64,000 bases of DNA from CBDDIP01 sp965279405 (lineage in GTDB: Bacteria > Actinomycetota > Acidimicrobiia > Acidimicrobiales > Ilumatobacteraceae). The position numbers and the translations under genes were made by a program. The DNA is taken from NCBI GenBank assembly GCA_965279405.1, contig OZ257157.1, positions 3,534,001 through 3,598,000 of the forward strand. Direction: 5' to 3'. Positions 62,131 to 64,000 of the stretch are shown in pieces. Every line of letters begins with the position of its first letter. The stretch's first letter is position 1. The notes under the pieces were generated by a model that worked only from the letters and a program-made list of their open reading frames with translations, ran no database searches and was not told the origin of the DNA.

Positions 62131-63953
62131 GCCACTCCGATCCGATCGAGCAGCTCGGTGAGCGTCGCCTGCACGTCGGACCCCGCGTAGATCTGCGGGA
62201 GGTCGAGCGGCAGGTCCTTCGGGCGTCCGGCGAGGTAGGTCGCCGTCGCGCCTGCCTTGGCGAGTGCCGCTGCCACCGGGGCGGCGTGTGCGGCGTAGAG
62301 CTCGTCGCTGCTGCAGAGGCAGGCGAGCGTCGTGCCCGATGCGGTGAGCTCGCTGGCGATGGCTGTGGCATCGATGCCGCCGTTGCCGATGATGGCCCGC
62401 ACGCCGGCGATCTCGAACAGGTTCTTGGCGAACATCACGCGTGCGGTGTTGGCCGCCGGCTCGCCGATCGCGGCGAGGAAGATGGCGGGGCGTCCGTTGG
62501 ACTCGGCGTGTGCGTCGACCCGTGACCGGAGCGCCTCGAAGCCCTCGGCGAAGCGATGCGTCGGCAGGCCTTGTCCGGCGATGGCGATCTTCACGAGACC
62601 GGGGCGGGCAGGCTCGTCGATGTTCGGGAACTCGCTGACACCGGTGAGCGGGTCGCGTCGAGTGGCGACGTTGCGTTGCCGTGCCGTCGCCGTTGCTTCG
62701 ACGGTGGCGAGCAGCGAGCCATCGGCGATCGCGGCGCGCATGCCGCCGTTGCGCTCGACGTCCTGGAAGCGGGCCCATGCGCCATCGGCGATCTGGGCGG
62801 TGAGCGTCTCGACGAAGTGCGACCCGCCGGCCGGGTCGATCACCTTGGTCAGGTTGCTCTCGAAGGCCAGCACCGACTGCGTGTTGCGAGCCAGTCGCAG
62901 GCCGATCTCGGAGGATGCTGCGCTGAGCAGGTGGTCGTAGGGGAGCACGGTGATCGCATCGGCGCCGGCGACGCCTGCGGCGAAGCAGGCCATCGTGCCG
63001 CGCAGCATGTTGACCCACGGGTCGTAGACCGTGAGCATCGCCGTCGACTCCATCGCGTGGATGCGCGTGGCGCCGGATGCTTCCTTGTCGCCGAGCACTT
63101 CTGCGACGCGCGAGAGGAGCTGGCGCACCGCACGGATCTTGGCGATCGTGGCGAACTGGTCGGCGGTCGCGGCGACGCGCACCTCCATCGAGGCGAACAG
63201 TTGCAGCGGCTTGTCGAGCGCGCGAGCCGTGTCGACCACGGTGGCGATCACATACGCCAGCTCGTCGGCATCTGACGCGCCGGCATCGTGGAAGCGAGTG
63301 CCGTCGATCGCGACGACCGCGGTGGCCGGGTGCTCGGCGCGCATGCGCGTGATCCATGTTGCGACGGTGGCGAGCGCTTCGTCGAGCCCGTCGACATCGC
63401 CGCGTGACGCGGCCTCGCCGATCGGGTCGGCGCCGAGGCATGCCGCGGCACGGTGCGTCGCACCGGCTGCGGCGATGAACGCCTCGGCTGCGGCTTCCCA
63501 ACGATCTGCCGCCTGGAGCGTGATGGGGGCGAGGTCGAGGTAGACGCCGTCGAGGAGCGATGCGAGCAGCGCCTCGTCGATCGTCTCGGCGTCGCGCAGG
63601 TCGATCAAGAGTCCGGTGGCGCCGCGTTCCAGCTCGTACGCGCCGGCGCCGCGACCTCGTTCGGGCGAGATGCGCTGCCGCATCTCCCACGCCCGGTCCG
63701 CTGTGGTCTGAACGGCACGACCTCGGGTGAACGGCGCCTGGCCGGGCATGCCCGTGTCGACGGCGGGGACGAGCGACGGGTCGTAGAACGGCTCGATGGT
63801 GATGCCCTCGTAGGTGGTGCTGCGCAGCTTGCCGAGCACCGCCTCCGGATCGTCACCGAGCTCCCGCTTGAGCTGCTTGGCGACCAGCGCCAGCCACTGA
63901 TCACGCGTCGCTGCCGGGAACTCCTCGGCCAAGCTCAGCGGTGCGTCACCCAT
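62127..63953 (-). CDS. mutA: Methylmalonyl-CoA mutase small subunit
   Basis: 608 residues. Same overall fold as MutB but without the catalytic and B12-binding motif (no DxHxxG in its last domain), so it is the structural subunit of the heterodimer. Segments typical of MutA are ATRDQWLALVAKQLKRE, EPFYDPSLV and DPAGGSHFVETLT. The leaderless ATG 63953 follows TAACGT by 7 nt on the minus strand. A GTG at 63974 in frame would add 7 residues. It is the first gene of a five-gene operon ending at gpx. Confidence 0.95.
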
Positions 63954-63960
63954 CGCCAGG

Positions 63961-63966
63961 ACGTTA
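63961..63966 (-). promoter_or_regulatory. -10 box of the mut operon
   Basis: TAACGT on the minus strand, 7 nt before ATG 63953 of mutA; no ribosome site between them. The last 34 bases of the window (63967-64000) hold no recognisable element. Confidence 0.5.
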
Positions 63967-64000
63967 CCGGCCACCCCTTCCGTGAACCGAAACGCGGGCT

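Overview
The window is high-GC DNA, densely packed with short gaps and many 1-4 nt gene overlaps. It most resembles a free-living actinobacterium. Signs are coenzyme F420 (FbiC plus three luciferase-like F420/FMN enzymes), CarD, an RNase J + FtsK + RimO + PgsA + CinA block, methylmalonyl-CoA mutase with MeaB, and many start codons 6-9 nt behind a TAnnnT -10 box with no Shine-Dalgarno (leaderless mRNAs). The class Acidimicrobiia (Ilumatobacter-like) is my best guess, but it rests on general resemblance and not on a marker gene. I see no insertion sequence, prophage, CRISPR array or rRNA.

Layout. 1-7.9 kb: 5'-half of fbiC (cut by the left edge), pnp, an M16 protease, dapB, thiol peroxidase, a DedA-like membrane protein. 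8-10.9 kb: three exported lipoproteins (cupredoxin, beta-helix, DUF1996-like). 11-14.5 kb: a polar amino-acid ABC importer whose permease carries an N-terminal CD225/dispanin-like segment, then a luciferase-like oxidoreductase. 14.5-18.8 kb: TetR + ferritin-like diiron protein, a methyltransferase, a DeoR regulator, a hydrolase. 18.9-26.3 kb: a branched-chain-type ABC transporter in unusual fused form (binding protein; MFS transporter fused to LivF-type ATPase; LivH-LivM-LivG in one chain) followed by an esterase. 26.5-37.4 kb: two small genes, then housekeeping genes dapA, rnj, a lipoprotein, ftsK, rimO, pgsA, cinA, a homocysteine methyltransferase and tRNA-Arg(TCT). 37.4-41.6 kb: nitrogen block amt-glnB bracketed by a response regulator, an atypical OmpR-type regulator and a histidine kinase. 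41.6-49.2 kb: two PLP decarboxylases, a diguanylate cyclase, CarD, a glutamine-synthetase-like ligase, an EEP-family phosphohydrolase, an SDR. 49.3-56.7 kb: an ERCC4 nuclease with an Lsr2-like tail, two luciferase-like enzymes, VOC, GNAT, a beta-hydroxyacid dehydrogenase, a P450 and TetR. 56.7-64 kb: operon mutA-mutB-meaB-ABC exporter-gpx on the minus strand.

How the parts fit. dapA and dapB serve lysine/diaminopimelate synthesis. amt, glnB and the flanking regulators form a nitrogen-sensing unit, and the GS-like ligase and two decarboxylases next door suggest amine/amino-acid metabolism. The mut operon handles propionyl/methylmalonyl-CoA, with MeaB protecting the B12 enzyme. The most unusual items are the MFS-LivF and LivHMG fusions (20.3-25.3 kb), the dispanin-like ABC permease (11.8 kb), the ERCC4-Lsr2 protein whose last codons lie inside a perfect 22-bp palindrome that shares its core with another palindrome 42 kb away, two TetR operators placed between -35 and -10, and a TetR gene with no standard start codon.
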